From Thermoleophilaceae bacterium (GTDB lineage: Bacteria > Actinomycetota > Thermoleophilia > Solirubrobacterales > Thermoleophilaceae): a DNA stretch of 64,000 nt. The stretch is taken from assembly GCA_030447875.1 (NCBI GenBank), contig JAUJOA010000001.1, forward strand, positions 154,946-218,945. The letters are read 5' to 3'. The notes under the pieces are model-generated. The model did no database searches. It was not told the DNA's origin and saw only the letters and a program-made list of their open reading frames with translations. A program made the translations under genes and the position numbers. The first letter of the stretch is position 1; each line of letters starts with the position of its first letter. This document shows positions 12,349 through 21,274 of the stretch, in pieces.

Positions 12349-13647
12349 ATGGAGAAATTCGTCATCGAAGGCGGCTATCCGCTGTCGGGCCGGATGGTGC
12401 CCGCGGGGAACAAGAACGCAGCGCTGCCCGTCCTGGCCGCATCGCTCCTCACCGAGGAGGAGGTCGTCGTGCGCAACGTCCCCCGCATCCGAGACGTCGA
12501 GGCCATGCTCGACCTGCTGGCCGGGATCGGCGTCCGCGTCGAGTGGCGCGGCGACAGCGTGGTGGCCCTCAACGCAGCGAACATCGGGCCGGGCGAGGTG
12601 GACCCCGAGCTGTCGAGCAGGATCCGGGCGTCGTTCCTGCTCGCCGGCCCGCTGCTGGCGCGCTTCGGTGAGGCGCACATGCCGCCGCCCGGGGGCGACG
12701 TGATCGGACGCCGCCGCCTCGATCCCCACCTCGACGCCTTCCGGGCGCTCGGTGCCTCGGTCGAGGCGAACCGCTCCTACACGCTCGCGGCCCCGGCGGG
12801 CCTGCGGGCGTGCGACTTCTTCATGGACGAGCCGTCGGTCATGGCGACCGAGAACGCGCTGATGGCCGCGGCACTGACGCCGGGTTCCACGGTGATCCAC
12901 AACGCGGCGTCGGAGCCGCATGTCCAGGACCTCGCTCGGATGCTGCTCCAGATGGGCGCTCGCATCGAGGGCATCGGGTCGAACGTCCTGATCGTCCACG
13001 GCCAGGACTCGCTCGGCGGGGCCGACCACGCGATCAGGCCGGACTACATCGAGATCGGAAGCTTCATCGCGCTCGCGGCCGTGACCGGCGGCGAGTTGCG
13101 GATCGGCGACGTGGTGCCGGAGGACCTTCGCATGACCCGGCTCGTGTTCGAGCGGCTCGGGTGCAGGGTCGAGCTCGAGGGCGACGAGGTCGTGGTCCCT
13201 CCAGAACAGCGTCTGCGCGTCAAGGACGACGCCGGCGATGCGATCTCGAAGATCGAGGACGGTCCGTGGCCCGCGTTTCCCGCCGACCTCACGAGCATCG
13301 CCCTTGCGCTCGCCACGCAGGCCGACGGGATGGTGCTGATCTTCGAGAAGATGTTCGAGAACCGCCTGTTCTTCGTGGACAAGCTCGTCTCCATGGGCGC
13401 TCGGGTCCTGCTGTGCGATCCACATCGCGCGGTGGTCAGCGGCCCGAGCCGGCTTCATGCGGAGCGCATGGAGAGCCCGGACATCCGGGCGGGTATGGCC
13501 ATGCTCATCGCGGCGCTCTGCGCCGAGGGCACCTCGGAGATCGGCAACATCGGCCAGATCGACCGCGGTTACGAGCGCATCGACGAGCGCCTGCGCGGCC
13601 TCGGTGCGCGCATCGAGCGCACGGGAGCCGAGCTCGAGACCGCTTAG
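12349..13647 (+). CDS. murA: UDP-N-acetylglucosamine 1-carboxyvinyltransferase (Asp-type)
   Basis: First committed step of peptidoglycan synthesis: transfers enolpyruvate from PEP to UDP-GlcNAc in the cytoplasm. The 432 residues match the MurA/EPSP-synthase fold: GNKNAALPVLAASLL (Lys of the active site near residue 22), the catalytic loop PPPGGDVIGRRRLDPH, FFMDEPSVMATENALMAA and DIRAGMAMLIAALCAEG. The loop has Asp at residue 117 where most bacteria have Cys; Asp-type MurA of mycobacteria is intrinsically fosfomycin-resistant, so the same is likely here. ATG 12349 is the clear start. It is upstream of and co-directional with the his cluster, 72 bases before hisZ. Confidence 0.95.
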   Translation: MEKFVIEGGYPLSGRMVPAGNKNAALPVLAASLLTEEEVVVRNVPRIRDVEAMLDLLAGIGVRVEWRGDSVVALNAANIGPGEVDPELSSRIRASFLLAGPLLARFGEAHMPPPGGDVIGRRRLDPHLDAFRALGASVEANRSYTLAAPAGLRACDFFMDEPSVMATENALMAAALTPGSTVIHNAASEPHVQDLARMLLQMGARIEGIGSNVLIVHGQDSLGGADHAIRPDYIEIGSFIALAAVTGGELRIGDVVPEDLRMTRLVFERLGCRVELEGDEVVVPPEQRLRVKDDAGDAISKIEDGPWPAFPADLTSIALALATQADGMVLIFEKMFENRLFFVDKLVSMGARVLLCDPHRAVVSGPSRLHAERMESPDIRAGMAMLIAALCAEGTSEIGNIGQIDRGYERIDERLRGLGARIERTGAELETA

Positions 13648-13719
13648 CGGCGGTCCGGCCGCGCGCGAGCTTCGCTGCGACGGCGCCCGGCGGGACTCCA
13701 GGAGCAGCTGGACAGCAAG

Positions 13720-14697
13720 ATGATCAGCCCCACGCCACCCGGCACGCGTGACGTGCTGCCCGACGAGATGCGGGAGCTGCGCTTCATAACGGACCGGCTG
13801 CGCGCGGTGTTCGAGGCCGCCGGCTACGGCGAGGTCTCGACGCCGACGATGGAGTACGAGGACGTGCTCGTCCGCGGCGACGACCGGGCGGCCGGGGCCG
13901 GCTACCGAGTGTTCGACGATCAGGGACGCGTGCTCGTGTTGCGGTCGGACATGACGATCCCGATCGCGCGGCTCGCTGCCTCGCGCTACGGTGACGCACC
14001 GGCGCCGATCAGGCTGTCCTACTTCGCGCACTCATACCGTGCGGTGGAGCGGGGTCGCGGACAGGCGCGCGAGTTCCTCCAGGCGGGGATCGAGCTGATC
14101 GGCCGGCCGGCGCCGGAGGGGGACGCCGAGGTCATCGCGACCGTGCTCGACGCGCTCGAGGCCGCCGGCCTGCGCCGCCACCGGATCGGGCTGGGCGACG
14201 GGTCGCTGTATCGCACCCTGCTCGCGAGCTTGGACGTGCCGCTGGAGGAGCGCATGCCGCTGCTCGAGGCGCTGTCCCGGCGCGATCTGGTCGGGCTCGA
14301 GTCCCGCGTGAGAGGGCTCGACCTCTCCGAGCGCGCATGCGAGCTGCTCACCAGGCTGCCGACGCTCCGCGGCGGACCCGAGATCCTCGATCGCGCGGAT
14401 GGACCGGTGGCGGCCGCGCTCGACGACCTCCGCGCTTGTCACGAGCTCCTGGTCGAGCGTGGGGTGGCGGACCGGGTGATCCTCGATCTCGGCCTGGTTC
14501 GCGAGCTCGGCTACTACACCGGCGCGGTGTTCGAGGTCTATGACCCGGCGGTGGGATTCGCGATCGGCGGCGGCGGCCGCTACGACGACCTGCTCGGCCG
14601 CTTCGGCCGAGCGCTGCCGGCATGCGGCCTTGCGCTCGACGTGCAACGTGTGCACGTCGCGGGAGCGGAGGAGGAGCGGCTCGATGACGGCCGGTGA
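13720..14697 (+). CDS. hisZ: ATP phosphoribosyltransferase regulatory subunit
   Basis: A catalytically inactive histidyl-tRNA-synthetase paralogue that complexes with short HisG to start histidine synthesis. The 325-residue product keeps the class II synthetase core (PPGTRDVLPDEMRELRFI, RSDMTIPIARLAA, SYFAHSYRAVERGRGQAREF, and GFAIGGGGRYDDLLGRFG) but lacks the C-terminal anticodon-binding domain of HisS. Its immediate coupling to a 214-residue HisG (14-base overlap) supports HisZ over a second HisS. It is the first gene of the his cluster. Confidence 0.92.
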   Translation: MISPTPPGTRDVLPDEMRELRFITDRLRAVFEAAGYGEVSTPTMEYEDVLVRGDDRAAGAGYRVFDDQGRVLVLRSDMTIPIARLAASRYGDAPAPIRLSYFAHSYRAVERGRGQAREFLQAGIELIGRPAPEGDAEVIATVLDALEAAGLRRHRIGLGDGSLYRTLLASLDVPLEERMPLLEALSRRDLVGLESRVRGLDLSERACELLTRLPTLRGGPEILDRADGPVAAALDDLRACHELLVERGVADRVILDLGLVRELGYYTGAVFEVYDPAVGFAIGGGGRYDDLLGRFGRALPACGLALDVQRVHVAGAEEERLDDGR

Positions 14698-15328
14698 GAA
14701 CCTCACGATCGCGGTGCCGCGGGGCGCGCTCATGGGCGAGACCCTCGATCTCCTCGAGCGCCTCGACGTCGACGTCGCCGAGGTGAGGAGCAACGAGCGC
14801 AAGCTCCTCTTCGCCGAGTCGCGCATCGTCACCATGCGGCCGAGCGACGTGCCGACGTATGTCGAGCGCGGGGCCGCGGACATCGGGATCACGGGCAAGG
14901 ACGTGCTTCTCGAGCAGTCGGAGCGCGAGGTCTACGAGCTGCTCGACCTCGGCTACGGGCGCTGCCGGATGATCGTCGCGGCGCGCGAGGGCGACGACGC
15001 CATGGGCGAGTCACTGCGGCGGCTCGGAACGGTTCGTGTGGCCACCAAGTATCCGCGAGTGGCGGCCGCGCACTTCGGCGCGACCGGCCGCCAGGCCGAG
15101 ATCGTCGAGGTGAAGGGCTCGGTCGAGCTCGCGCCGTTGACCGGGCTCGCCGACGCGATCGTCGATCTGACCGCCACGGGCCGAACCCTCGACGAGAACC
15201 GGCTCGAGGAGCGCGAAGAGATCGTCGTCTGCACCGCCCGCCTGATAGCCAACCCGGTCGTCCACAAGCTCAAGGCCGCGGCGCTCGACTCCCTGGTGGA
15301 GCGGATGCGGGAGGCCACATGCGCGTGA
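14684..15328 (+). CDS. hisG: ATP phosphoribosyltransferase, short form
   Basis: Condenses ATP and PRPP to phosphoribosyl-ATP, the committed and feedback-regulated step of histidine synthesis. At 214 residues it is the short HisG type, lacking the C-terminal regulatory domain and so needing HisZ. Visible motifs: LTIAVPRGALMGETLDLL, RPSDVPTYVERGAADIGITG, and VDLTATGRTLDENRL (the PRPP loop). ATG 14684 lies inside the end of hisZ with a purine-rich GGAGGAG just upstream; the 3' end overlaps hisD by ten bases. Confidence 0.95.
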   Translation: MTAGENLTIAVPRGALMGETLDLLERLDVDVAEVRSNERKLLFAESRIVTMRPSDVPTYVERGAADIGITGKDVLLEQSEREVYELLDLGYGRCRMIVAAREGDDAMGESLRRLGTVRVATKYPRVAAAHFGATGRQAEIVEVKGSVELAPLTGLADAIVDLTATGRTLDENRLEEREEIVVCTARLIANPVVHKLKAAALDSLVERMREATCA

Positions 15329-16575
15329 CCAGATTCGCCGCGGACGCGAGTGCCGCCGCTATTCGCGCGCTGCAACCCGCGCCGCTCGCGGTGGAGGATG
15401 AGGTGCGCGCGATCCTCGACGAAGTCCGCTCGGGAGGCGACGCCGCCGTCGAGCGGCTGACCGCAGCCTTCGACCAGGCGGATATCGCCCCGGAGCAGCT
15501 TGCGGTCCCGCCGGCCGAGATCGAGGCCGCCGTGGGAACCCTGGAGCGGCCCGTGCTGGCCGGACTCAGAACGGCGATCGCGAACGTCCGGGCCGTGGCA
15601 CGGGCACAGATCAGGGAGAACGTCGTGGTCGACCTCGAGGACGCTCAGCGGGTCGAGGTGGCTGACCTCCCCGTGCGCCGTGCCGGCGCCTACGTGCCCG
15701 GCGGGCGCGCGCCGTACCCGTCCACGCTCGTCATGTGCGCGGTCACGGCGCGGGAGGCGGGGATCGAGGAGCTCGCGGTCTGCGCTCCACCCGGGCCGGA
15801 GGGTCGCGCGCACCCCGCCGTGCTCGCCGCCTGCTACCTCTGCGGCGTGACCGAGGTGTACCGGATGGGCGGCGCCCAGGCGATCGCGGCGCTTGCGTAC
15901 GGCACGGAGTCGGTGACGCCGGTCGACGTGATCGTCGGCCCGGGCAACGCGTACGTCCAGGAGGCCAAGCGGCAGGTCGTGGGCATGGTCGGCATCGACG
16001 GCGTCGCCGGCCCCAGCGAGCTCGTAGTGGTGGCGGTCGGCGGGGCGGATCCGGAGCTCGTTGCGCTCGACCTCCTGGCACAGGCAGAGCACGGTGCGGA
16101 CAGCCTCGTGGCTCTGATCTCGCCGGATCGGCGGCTGGCGGCAGAGGTGGAATCCGCGGTCGGACGACTGGCGGGCTCGCGGCAGAGCGTGGCGGACGCC
16201 ACGCTCGCGATCGTCGACGCCTCCGATGCGCGCGCTGCCGTCGCGCTCGGAGACGCGCTGGCTCCGGAGCACCTGCAGCTCGTGGGGGACGACGTCGAGC
16301 GGCTAGCGCCGCAGGTGCGCGCCGCCGGCTGCCTCTTCGTCGGCCGCGATGCCGGCACGGCCTTCGGCGACTACGTGGCCGGCTCGAACCACGTGCTTCC
16401 GACGGGCGGCGCGGCGCGCTTCCAGAGCGCCTTGTCGGTGGAGACCTTCCGCCGCAGAATGGCTCGGGTATCGTTGCCCGAGGGTGCGGCAGCGCGCCTC
16501 GCGTCCGCCGGCGCGGCGCTCGCCAGGGCCGAGGGCTTCGAAGTCCACGCCGAGTCGATGGAGCGCCGCGCATGA
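15319..16575 (+). CDS. hisD: Histidinol dehydrogenase
   Basis: Zinc-dependent, NAD-linked four-electron oxidation of L-histidinol to histidine, the last pathway step. The 418-residue protein has the family signatures AYVPGGRAPYPSTLVM, YRMGGAQAIAALAYGTESV, VGPGNAYVQEAKRQVVG, GPSELVVVA, LAQAEHGADS and EHLQLVGDD, covering zinc and substrate ligands. ATG 15319 overlaps the hisG end. The stop overlaps the hisB start by four bases (ATGA), indicating translational coupling. Confidence 0.96.
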   Translation: MRVTRFAADASAAAIRALQPAPLAVEDEVRAILDEVRSGGDAAVERLTAAFDQADIAPEQLAVPPAEIEAAVGTLERPVLAGLRTAIANVRAVARAQIRENVVVDLEDAQRVEVADLPVRRAGAYVPGGRAPYPSTLVMCAVTAREAGIEELAVCAPPGPEGRAHPAVLAACYLCGVTEVYRMGGAQAIAALAYGTESVTPVDVIVGPGNAYVQEAKRQVVGMVGIDGVAGPSELVVVAVGGADPELVALDLLAQAEHGADSLVALISPDRRLAAEVESAVGRLAGSRQSVADATLAIVDASDARAAVALGDALAPEHLQLVGDDVERLAPQVRAAGCLFVGRDAGTAFGDYVAGSNHVLPTGGAARFQSALSVETFRRRMARVSLPEGAAARLASAGAALARAEGFEVHAESMERRA

Positions 16576-17159
16576 CCCGATCCGCCGACAGGTCCCGCAG
16601 CACCGCCGAGACCGAGATCAGCCTCTCGCTCACCTTGGACGGCACGGGGGAGGGCAGCCGCCGCACGGGCGTCGGATTCTTCGACCACCTCCTCGACGCG
16701 CTTGCCCGCCACGGGCGGCTCGACCTCTCGATCGAGGCACGCGGCGATCTGGAGACCGGCGCACACCACACGGTGGAGGACACGGGGATCGTGCTCGGAC
16801 AGGCGCTCGACGAGGCGCTGGGAGATCGAGCCGGAATAGCTCGCTTTGGACAGGCGACGGTTCCGATGGACGAGGCGCTCGCCAGCGCCGTCATCGACAT
16901 CTCGGGTCGCCCCTACACGGTGTTCCGTGCGGATCTGCCGTCCGGGTCGATCGCGGGCTTCGACGCGGATCTGGCCGAGGAGTTCTTCCGCGCGGTGGCC
17001 GGCGCGGCGAAGCTCACCCTTCACCTCCGCGTCGCGGAGGGCTCGAACGCCCACCACATGATCGAGGCCGCCTTCAAGGCCTTCGCGCGGGCCCTGCGCG
17101 GGGCGGTAGCGGTCGATTCCAGCGAGCCAGGCGTACCCTCTACGAAGGGACTCCTGTGA
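16572..17159 (+). CDS. hisB: Imidazoleglycerol-phosphate dehydratase
   Basis: Manganese-dependent dehydration of imidazoleglycerol phosphate. The 195-residue protein is the monofunctional form, without a fused histidinol phosphatase. The repeated metal-binding motifs are present: GFFDHLLDALARHG (about 36-49), HHTVEDTGIVLGQAL and NAHHMIEAAFKAFARAL near the C-terminus. The start is ATG 16572 in the ATGA overlap with hisD; the stop overlaps the GTG of hisH in the same way. Confidence 0.96.
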   Translation: MTRSADRSRSTAETEISLSLTLDGTGEGSRRTGVGFFDHLLDALARHGRLDLSIEARGDLETGAHHTVEDTGIVLGQALDEALGDRAGIARFGQATVPMDEALASAVIDISGRPYTVFRADLPSGSIAGFDADLAEEFFRAVAGAAKLTLHLRVAEGSNAHHMIEAAFKAFARALRGAVAVDSSEPGVPSTKGLL

Positions 17160-17800
17160 CCGGCCCGCGGGTAGCCATCCTCGACTACGGGATGGGCAAC
17201 CTGCGCTCGGTCGAGAAGGCGCTCGAGCGAGTCGGCGCGGTGGCGGAGACCACGAGCGACCACGACCGCATCCGGAGCTCAGCGGGCCTCGTTCTGCCCG
17301 GAGTGGGCGCTTTTCCGAAGGCGATGGCGGCCGTGCGCGATCGCGGCCTCGACGAGGTCCTGGCCGAGCGCGTCGAGACGGGCGTGCCCACGCTCGGGAT
17401 CTGCCTCGGCATGCAGCTCCTCTTCGAGCGAAGCTCGGAGCTCGAGGGAGGACAGGGGCTCGGCCTGCTCGAGGGTTCTGTCGAGGCGCTCGACGCCGAT
17501 GGGCTCAAGCTGCCTCAGATCGGCTGGAACGGGGTCGGTTGGCTGCGGGCGTCTCGGTTGACGGCCGGCCTGCCGGACCCGTGCGCGTTCTACCACGTGC
17601 ACTCGTTCGCACCAGTGCCCGAGCGGCCCGACGACGTCCTGGGCACGGCGAGCTACGGAGGCGAGTTCGCCACCGCCGTCGAGCGCGAACCCGTCTACGG
17701 AGTCCAGTTCCACCCGGAGAAGTCCGGCGATCGGGGCCTCCGCCTGCTCGCGAACTTTGCGGCGATATGCAGCGACACCGCCGCGCGCGTCGCCGCGTGA
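17156..17800 (+). CDS. hisH: Imidazole glycerol phosphate synthase, glutaminase subunit
   Basis: Class I glutamine amidotransferase that supplies ammonia to HisF. In 214 residues: VAILDYGMGNLRSVEKAL, oxyanion region LVLPGVGAFPKAM, nucleophile elbow GICLGMQLLFE (Cys about residue 82) and the catalytic His-Glu pair VQFHPEKSGDRG. The GTG start at 17156 lies in a GTGA overlap with hisB. It works with the hisF product, encoded two genes downstream. Confidence 0.95.
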   Translation: MTGPRVAILDYGMGNLRSVEKALERVGAVAETTSDHDRIRSSAGLVLPGVGAFPKAMAAVRDRGLDEVLAERVETGVPTLGICLGMQLLFERSSELEGGQGLGLLEGSVEALDADGLKLPQIGWNGVGWLRASRLTAGLPDPCAFYHVHSFAPVPERPDDVLGTASYGGEFATAVEREPVYGVQFHPEKSGDRGLRLLANFAAICSDTAARVAA

Positions 17801-18519
17801 TCCTTCTGCCCGCGATCGACATCCGGGGGGGGCGCGCGGTGCGACTGACCCGGGGCGACTTCCAGGCGGAGACGGTCTACGTGGACGACCCGCTCGAGGC
17901 GGCGCGCGCGTGGGTGGACGCGGGCGCCCGGGCGCTCCATATCGTGGACCTCGACGGAGCGCGTACCGGCGAGCCCAGAAGCCTTGGGCACCTGCGCCGC
18001 ATCACCGAGGAGCTCGCCGTGACCGTGCAGTACGGCGGCGGACTGCGCTCGCTGGAAGCGGTGGACGGAGCCGTGGGGGCGGGAGCGGATCGGGTGGTCC
18101 TCGGCACCGCCGCCCTCACCGACCAGGCCTTCCTCGACCGCGTCCTCGCTGCCCACGGCGAACGTGCCGTGGTGGCGATCGACGTGCGCGGCGGTCGCGC
18201 CGCGGTCGCCGGCTGGACCGCGGCGACCGAGTCGACGGGGGAGGCGCTCGTCGAGCGCCTGCAGAAGCGCGGCGCGCGGCGCTTCGTGTATACCGACGTC
18301 GACCGTGACGGCATGCTCGACGGACCCGACGTCGATGCGGTACGGCGGTTCGCCGAAGCCCTTGAGGGGAGCTTCATCTACTCGGGTGGAGTCGGGTCGC
18401 TCGACGACCTCGTCACGCTGCGCGCCCTCGAGCTCGGCAACCTCACCGGGGTGATCTCGGGCAAGGCTCTCTACGAGCGCCGCTTCACCGTCGGCGAGGC
18501 GCAGGCGGCGCTCCGGTGA
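17797..18519 (+). CDS. hisA: ProFAR isomerase
   Basis: Amadori isomerase converting ProFAR to PRFAR; a (beta/alpha)8 barrel of 240 residues made of two half-barrels. It has [20 protein letters not shown] with the catalytic Asp (about residue 8), the phosphate-binding [16 protein letters not shown] and [13 protein letters not shown], and the second catalytic Asp in [14 protein letters not shown]. In many actinobacteria this enzyme (PriA) also does the TrpF reaction; the sequence alone does not decide that. The start GTG 17797 overlaps the hisH stop. Confidence 0.93.
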   Translation: MILLPAIDIRGGRAVRLTRGDFQAETVYVDDPLEAARAWVDAGARALHIVDLDGARTGEPRSLGHLRRITEELAVTVQYGGGLRSLEAVDGAVGAGADRVVLGTAALTDQAFLDRVLAAHGERAVVAIDVRGGRAAVAGWTAATESTGEALVERLQKRGARRFVYTDVDRDGMLDGPDVDAVRRFAEALEGSFIYSGGVGSLDDLVTLRALELGNLTGVISGKALYERRFTVGEAQAALR

Positions 18520-18520
18520 C

Positions 18521-19279
18521 GTGCTCCTGAAGCGCGTGATCCCGTGCCTCGACGTGGACAAGGGCCGCGTCGTCAAGGGGACCAACTTCGTGAACATCCG
18601 CGACGCCGGGGATCCGGTCGAGCTGGCGGGGCGCTACGAACGTGAGGGCGCCGACGAGATCGTGTTCCTCGACATCACTGCGTCGCACGAGAAGCGCGAG
18701 ACGATGGTGGAGCTGGCGCGGCGAACGGCCGACGACGTCTTCATCCCCTTCACGCTCGGGGGCGGCATCCGCTCGGTGTTCGACGCCCAGGCCGTCCTCG
18801 ACGCGGGTGCCGACAAGGTGTCGGTCAACTCGGCGGCGGTCGCTCGTCCGGAGTTGATCGATGGACTGGCAGGCGTCTTCGGCGCTCAGTGCGTGGTGCT
18901 GGCCGTGGACGCCCGCCGGCGAGAGGACGGCGGATACGAGGTCGTGGTCAACGGTGGCCGAACCCCGACCGGCAGAGAGGCCGTCGAGTGGGCTCGCGAG
19001 GGGACCCAGCGCGGCGCCGGGGAGATCCTGCTGACGAGCATGGATCGCGACGGCACCGAGCACGGCTACGAGCTCGAGCTCACGCGCGCGGTCGCGGACG
19101 CGGTGGACGTGCCGGTCATCGCCTCGGGTGGTGCGGGCACGCTCGAGCACCTGGTCGAGGCGGTCGAGCGAGGTCGGGCCGACGCGGTGCTCTGTGCATC
19201 GATCTTCCACTACGGCCAGCACAGCGTCGGCGAGGCGAAGGAGCGCATGGCGCTCGCGGGCATCCCCGTTCGCCGCTAG
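18521..19279 (+). CDS. hisF: Imidazole glycerol phosphate synthase, cyclase subunit
   Basis: Uses HisH-derived ammonia to cyclise PRFAR to imidazoleglycerol phosphate and AICAR. The 252-residue barrel has [18 protein letters not shown] (catalytic Asp about residue 10), [46 protein letters not shown] (second Asp) and [20 protein letters not shown] 18521 is one base after the hisA stop. It ends the his cluster here; hisC, hisE/I and hisN are not adjacent. Confidence 0.96.
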   Translation: MLLKRVIPCLDVDKGRVVKGTNFVNIRDAGDPVELAGRYEREGADEIVFLDITASHEKRETMVELARRTADDVFIPFTLGGGIRSVFDAQAVLDAGADKVSVNSAAVARPELIDGLAGVFGAQCVVLAVDARRREDGGYEVVVNGGRTPTGREAVEWAREGTQRGAGEILLTSMDRDGTEHGYELELTRAVADAVDVPVIASGGAGTLEHLVEAVERGRADAVLCASIFHYGQHSVGEAKERMALAGIPVRR

Positions 19280-19322
19280 GAGGCTCGCGACCGCGTCCGC
19301 GGAACTGGTACAGAGTGGCGCT

Positions 19323-20564
19323 GTGACAGAGCTCGCCTCGCGCATCCGCGCGCTGCCCGGAATGGACGCGCTCCTCGGCGCGCTCCCCGGCCTTCCCCCC
19401 GTCTACCTGGTCGGAGGCGCGGTCAGGGATCTGCTGCTGGGAGGGCCCGTGGGCGACCCCGACATCGACCTGGCGGTCGAGGGCGACGGCGTCCTCGCCG
19501 CACGTCGGCTGGCGGCCCGCCTCGACGGCGAGGCGGTGGAGCATGGCCGCTTCGGAACGGCGACGGTACGGACAGGCGAGCTGGCCGTCGACCTGGCCTC
19601 CACGCGGCGCGAGCGCTACGGGCATCCCGGCGCACTGCCCGAGGTGGAGCCCGCTCCACTCGTAGAGGACCTGAGTCGGCGCGACTTCACGATCAACGCG
19701 ATGGCCGCGCCGCTGTCTCCCGCGGAGCTCGGCAGCCTTCAGGACCCGCACGGAGGCGCGGCCGACCTCAGGGCGGGAACCGTCCGGATCCTGCACCAGC
19801 GCAGCTTCATCGACGACCCTACGCGCCTCCTCAGGGCGGCGCGCTACGCGGCGCGCCTCGGCTTCGCCCTGGAGGCCGAGACGGAGCGACTGGCGCGGGA
19901 GGCGGCGGCTGCCGGCGCGCTGGCGAGGGTCTCGGGGCCGCGGCTACGAGACGCCCTCCTCGGCCTCCTCGCCGAGGCGGACTGCGCCGCCGCGGTCGAG
20001 CACGTGGCCGGCCTGGGGCTCGATCGCTCCATGCACCCGGCGCTGTCGGCGGACCCCGACCGCGTTGCGAGCGCCGCGCTCGGGGCGGCGCAGACCGGCG
20101 CCGATCGTGTGCTGGCGGCGCTCGCGGCCCTCGTCATGGACGAGCCGGTGGAGCTCAGGGAGTGGCTCGAGTATCTGGCCCTCGGGCGCGAGAGGACCGA
20201 TCGCGTGGCCCGCGCTGCCGACGACGCGCCCCGGCTCGCCGCCGCGCTGCGCCGGGAGCTCCGACCCTCGCAGCTGCACCGGCTGCTCGCCGCCGAGCCG
20301 CGCGAGGCGCTGGCGCTTGCGCTCGCCCTCGGAGCGCCGGCGGAGCCGATCCTCCGCTACCTCGCCGACCTGAGCCACGTCCGCCTGGAGGTCACCGGCG
20401 ACGATCTGGTGGCGGCCGGAATCGCCCCGTCGCCGGTCATCGGTCGGGCGCTTCAGGAGACGCTGGCACGTAAGCTCGACGCCGAGGTGAGCGGTCGAGA
20501 GGAAGAGCTGGCGCTGGCCCTCGAGCTGGCGCACCGCGCCGGGCGGGAGGCCGGCGGTCGATGA
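19323..20564 (+). CDS. tRNA nucleotidyltransferase / poly(A) polymerase family protein
   Basis: Class II nucleotidyltransferase expected to add or repair the CCA end of tRNA. Of 413 residues the N-terminal head is typical: VYLVGGAVRDLLLGGPVGD then DPDIDLAVEGDG (metal Asp pair, about residue 45), DLSRRDFTINAMA, and the neck motif DPTRLLRAARYAARLGF. The Ala/Leu-rich C-terminus is alpha-helical and poorly conserved. Some bacteria split CCA addition between two such enzymes, so an A-adding or CC-adding role is possible. GTG 19323 precedes the domain closely; the stop overlaps the next gene by four bases. Confidence 0.85.
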   Translation: MTELASRIRALPGMDALLGALPGLPPVYLVGGAVRDLLLGGPVGDPDIDLAVEGDGVLAARRLAARLDGEAVEHGRFGTATVRTGELAVDLASTRRERYGHPGALPEVEPAPLVEDLSRRDFTINAMAAPLSPAELGSLQDPHGGAADLRAGTVRILHQRSFIDDPTRLLRAARYAARLGFALEAETERLAREAAAAGALARVSGPRLRDALLGLLAEADCAAAVEHVAGLGLDRSMHPALSADPDRVASAALGAAQTGADRVLAALAALVMDEPVELREWLEYLALGRERTDRVARAADDAPRLAAALRRELRPSQLHRLLAAEPREALALALALGAPAEPILRYLADLSHVRLEVTGDDLVAAGIAPSPVIGRALQETLARKLDAEVSGREEELALALELAHRAGREAGGR

Positions 20565-21274
20565 TCGAGCTCGCACTGCCCGGAGGGCGCGTGATCTTCT
20601 CCACCCGCGCCGGGGGCGTCAGCGACGGTCCCTACGAGTCGCTCAACCTCGGCATCATGACCGAGGACCATCCCGGCCGAGTGGCCGAGAACCGCCGCCG
20701 GCTCGCCCGCTTCGTAGACCTCGCGCCCGAGCGGGTGGCGATGGGAGTACAGGTTCACGGGACGGACGTCCTCGAGTGGGTCGAGCCGCCCGGACCGGGC
20801 TTCGACGCCTCCGGGGCGCGCGACGACCTCCCGCGCGTGGACGGCCATGCGACAGGAGTGCCCGGGCTCGGCCTGCTGGTACTCGGCGCCGACTGCCTGC
20901 CGGTCGCGCTAGCGGGCGGCGGGCGGGTGGCCATGCTGCACTGCGGCTGGCGCGGGTTGGCGGGCGGGATAGTCGAGCTCGCCCTCGCCGGCTTCGACGA
21001 GCCCCCGGCGGCCGCCATCGGGCCGGGCATCGGGCGCTGCTGCTTCGAGGTCGGTCCGGAGGTGCTCGCCGAGTTCGGCGACATCGACGGCGTGGCCGAG
21101 GGCCGGATGCTGGATCTCAAGGCAGTGGTCCGACGCAAGCTGGCGAGGAAGGGAGTGGCGCACGTCCAGGACGTCGACCTGTGCACGAGCTGCCGCCCCG
21201 ATCTGTTCTTCTCCCACCGCCGCGACGACGGTGTGACCGGCCGTCAGGGTGGACTGGTGTGGCGGACGGCTTGA
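20561..21274 (+). CDS. pgeF: Multicopper-oxidase-like / purine nucleoside phosphorylase (YfiH/PgeF, DUF152)
   Basis: A 237-residue protein of the laccase-domain family; homologues act as purine nucleoside phosphorylase/adenosine deaminase or in peptidoglycan editing. The zinc/copper site residues are in place: VQVHGTDVLEW (His), VLGADCLPVAL (Cys) and AMLHCGWRGLAGGIVE (His-Cys), plus AIGPGIGRCCFEVG and the C-terminal CTSCRPDLFFSHRRD. ATG 20561 lies in an ATGA overlap with the upstream gene. The frequent pairing with a YggS gene and with sepF nearby is seen here too. Confidence 0.9.
   Translation: MIELALPGGRVIFSTRAGGVSDGPYESLNLGIMTEDHPGRVAENRRRLARFVDLAPERVAMGVQVHGTDVLEWVEPPGPGFDASGARDDLPRVDGHATGVPGLGLLVLGADCLPVALAGGGRVAMLHCGWRGLAGGIVELALAGFDEPPAAAIGPGIGRCCFEVGPEVLAEFGDIDGVAEGRMLDLKAVVRRKLARKGVAHVQDVDLCTSCRPDLFFSHRRDDGVTGRQGGLVWRTA

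Noticed and set aside
11635..14031. A 798-codon minus-strand ORF
   Set aside because: Only its C-terminal 196 residues (the HD protein) are real; the rest is antisense to murA and hisZ and reads as shadow sequence.
13720..14697. Histidyl-tRNA synthetase (hisS)
   Set aside because: The protein lacks the C-terminal anticodon domain and is fused by overlap to a short hisG, which fits hisZ.
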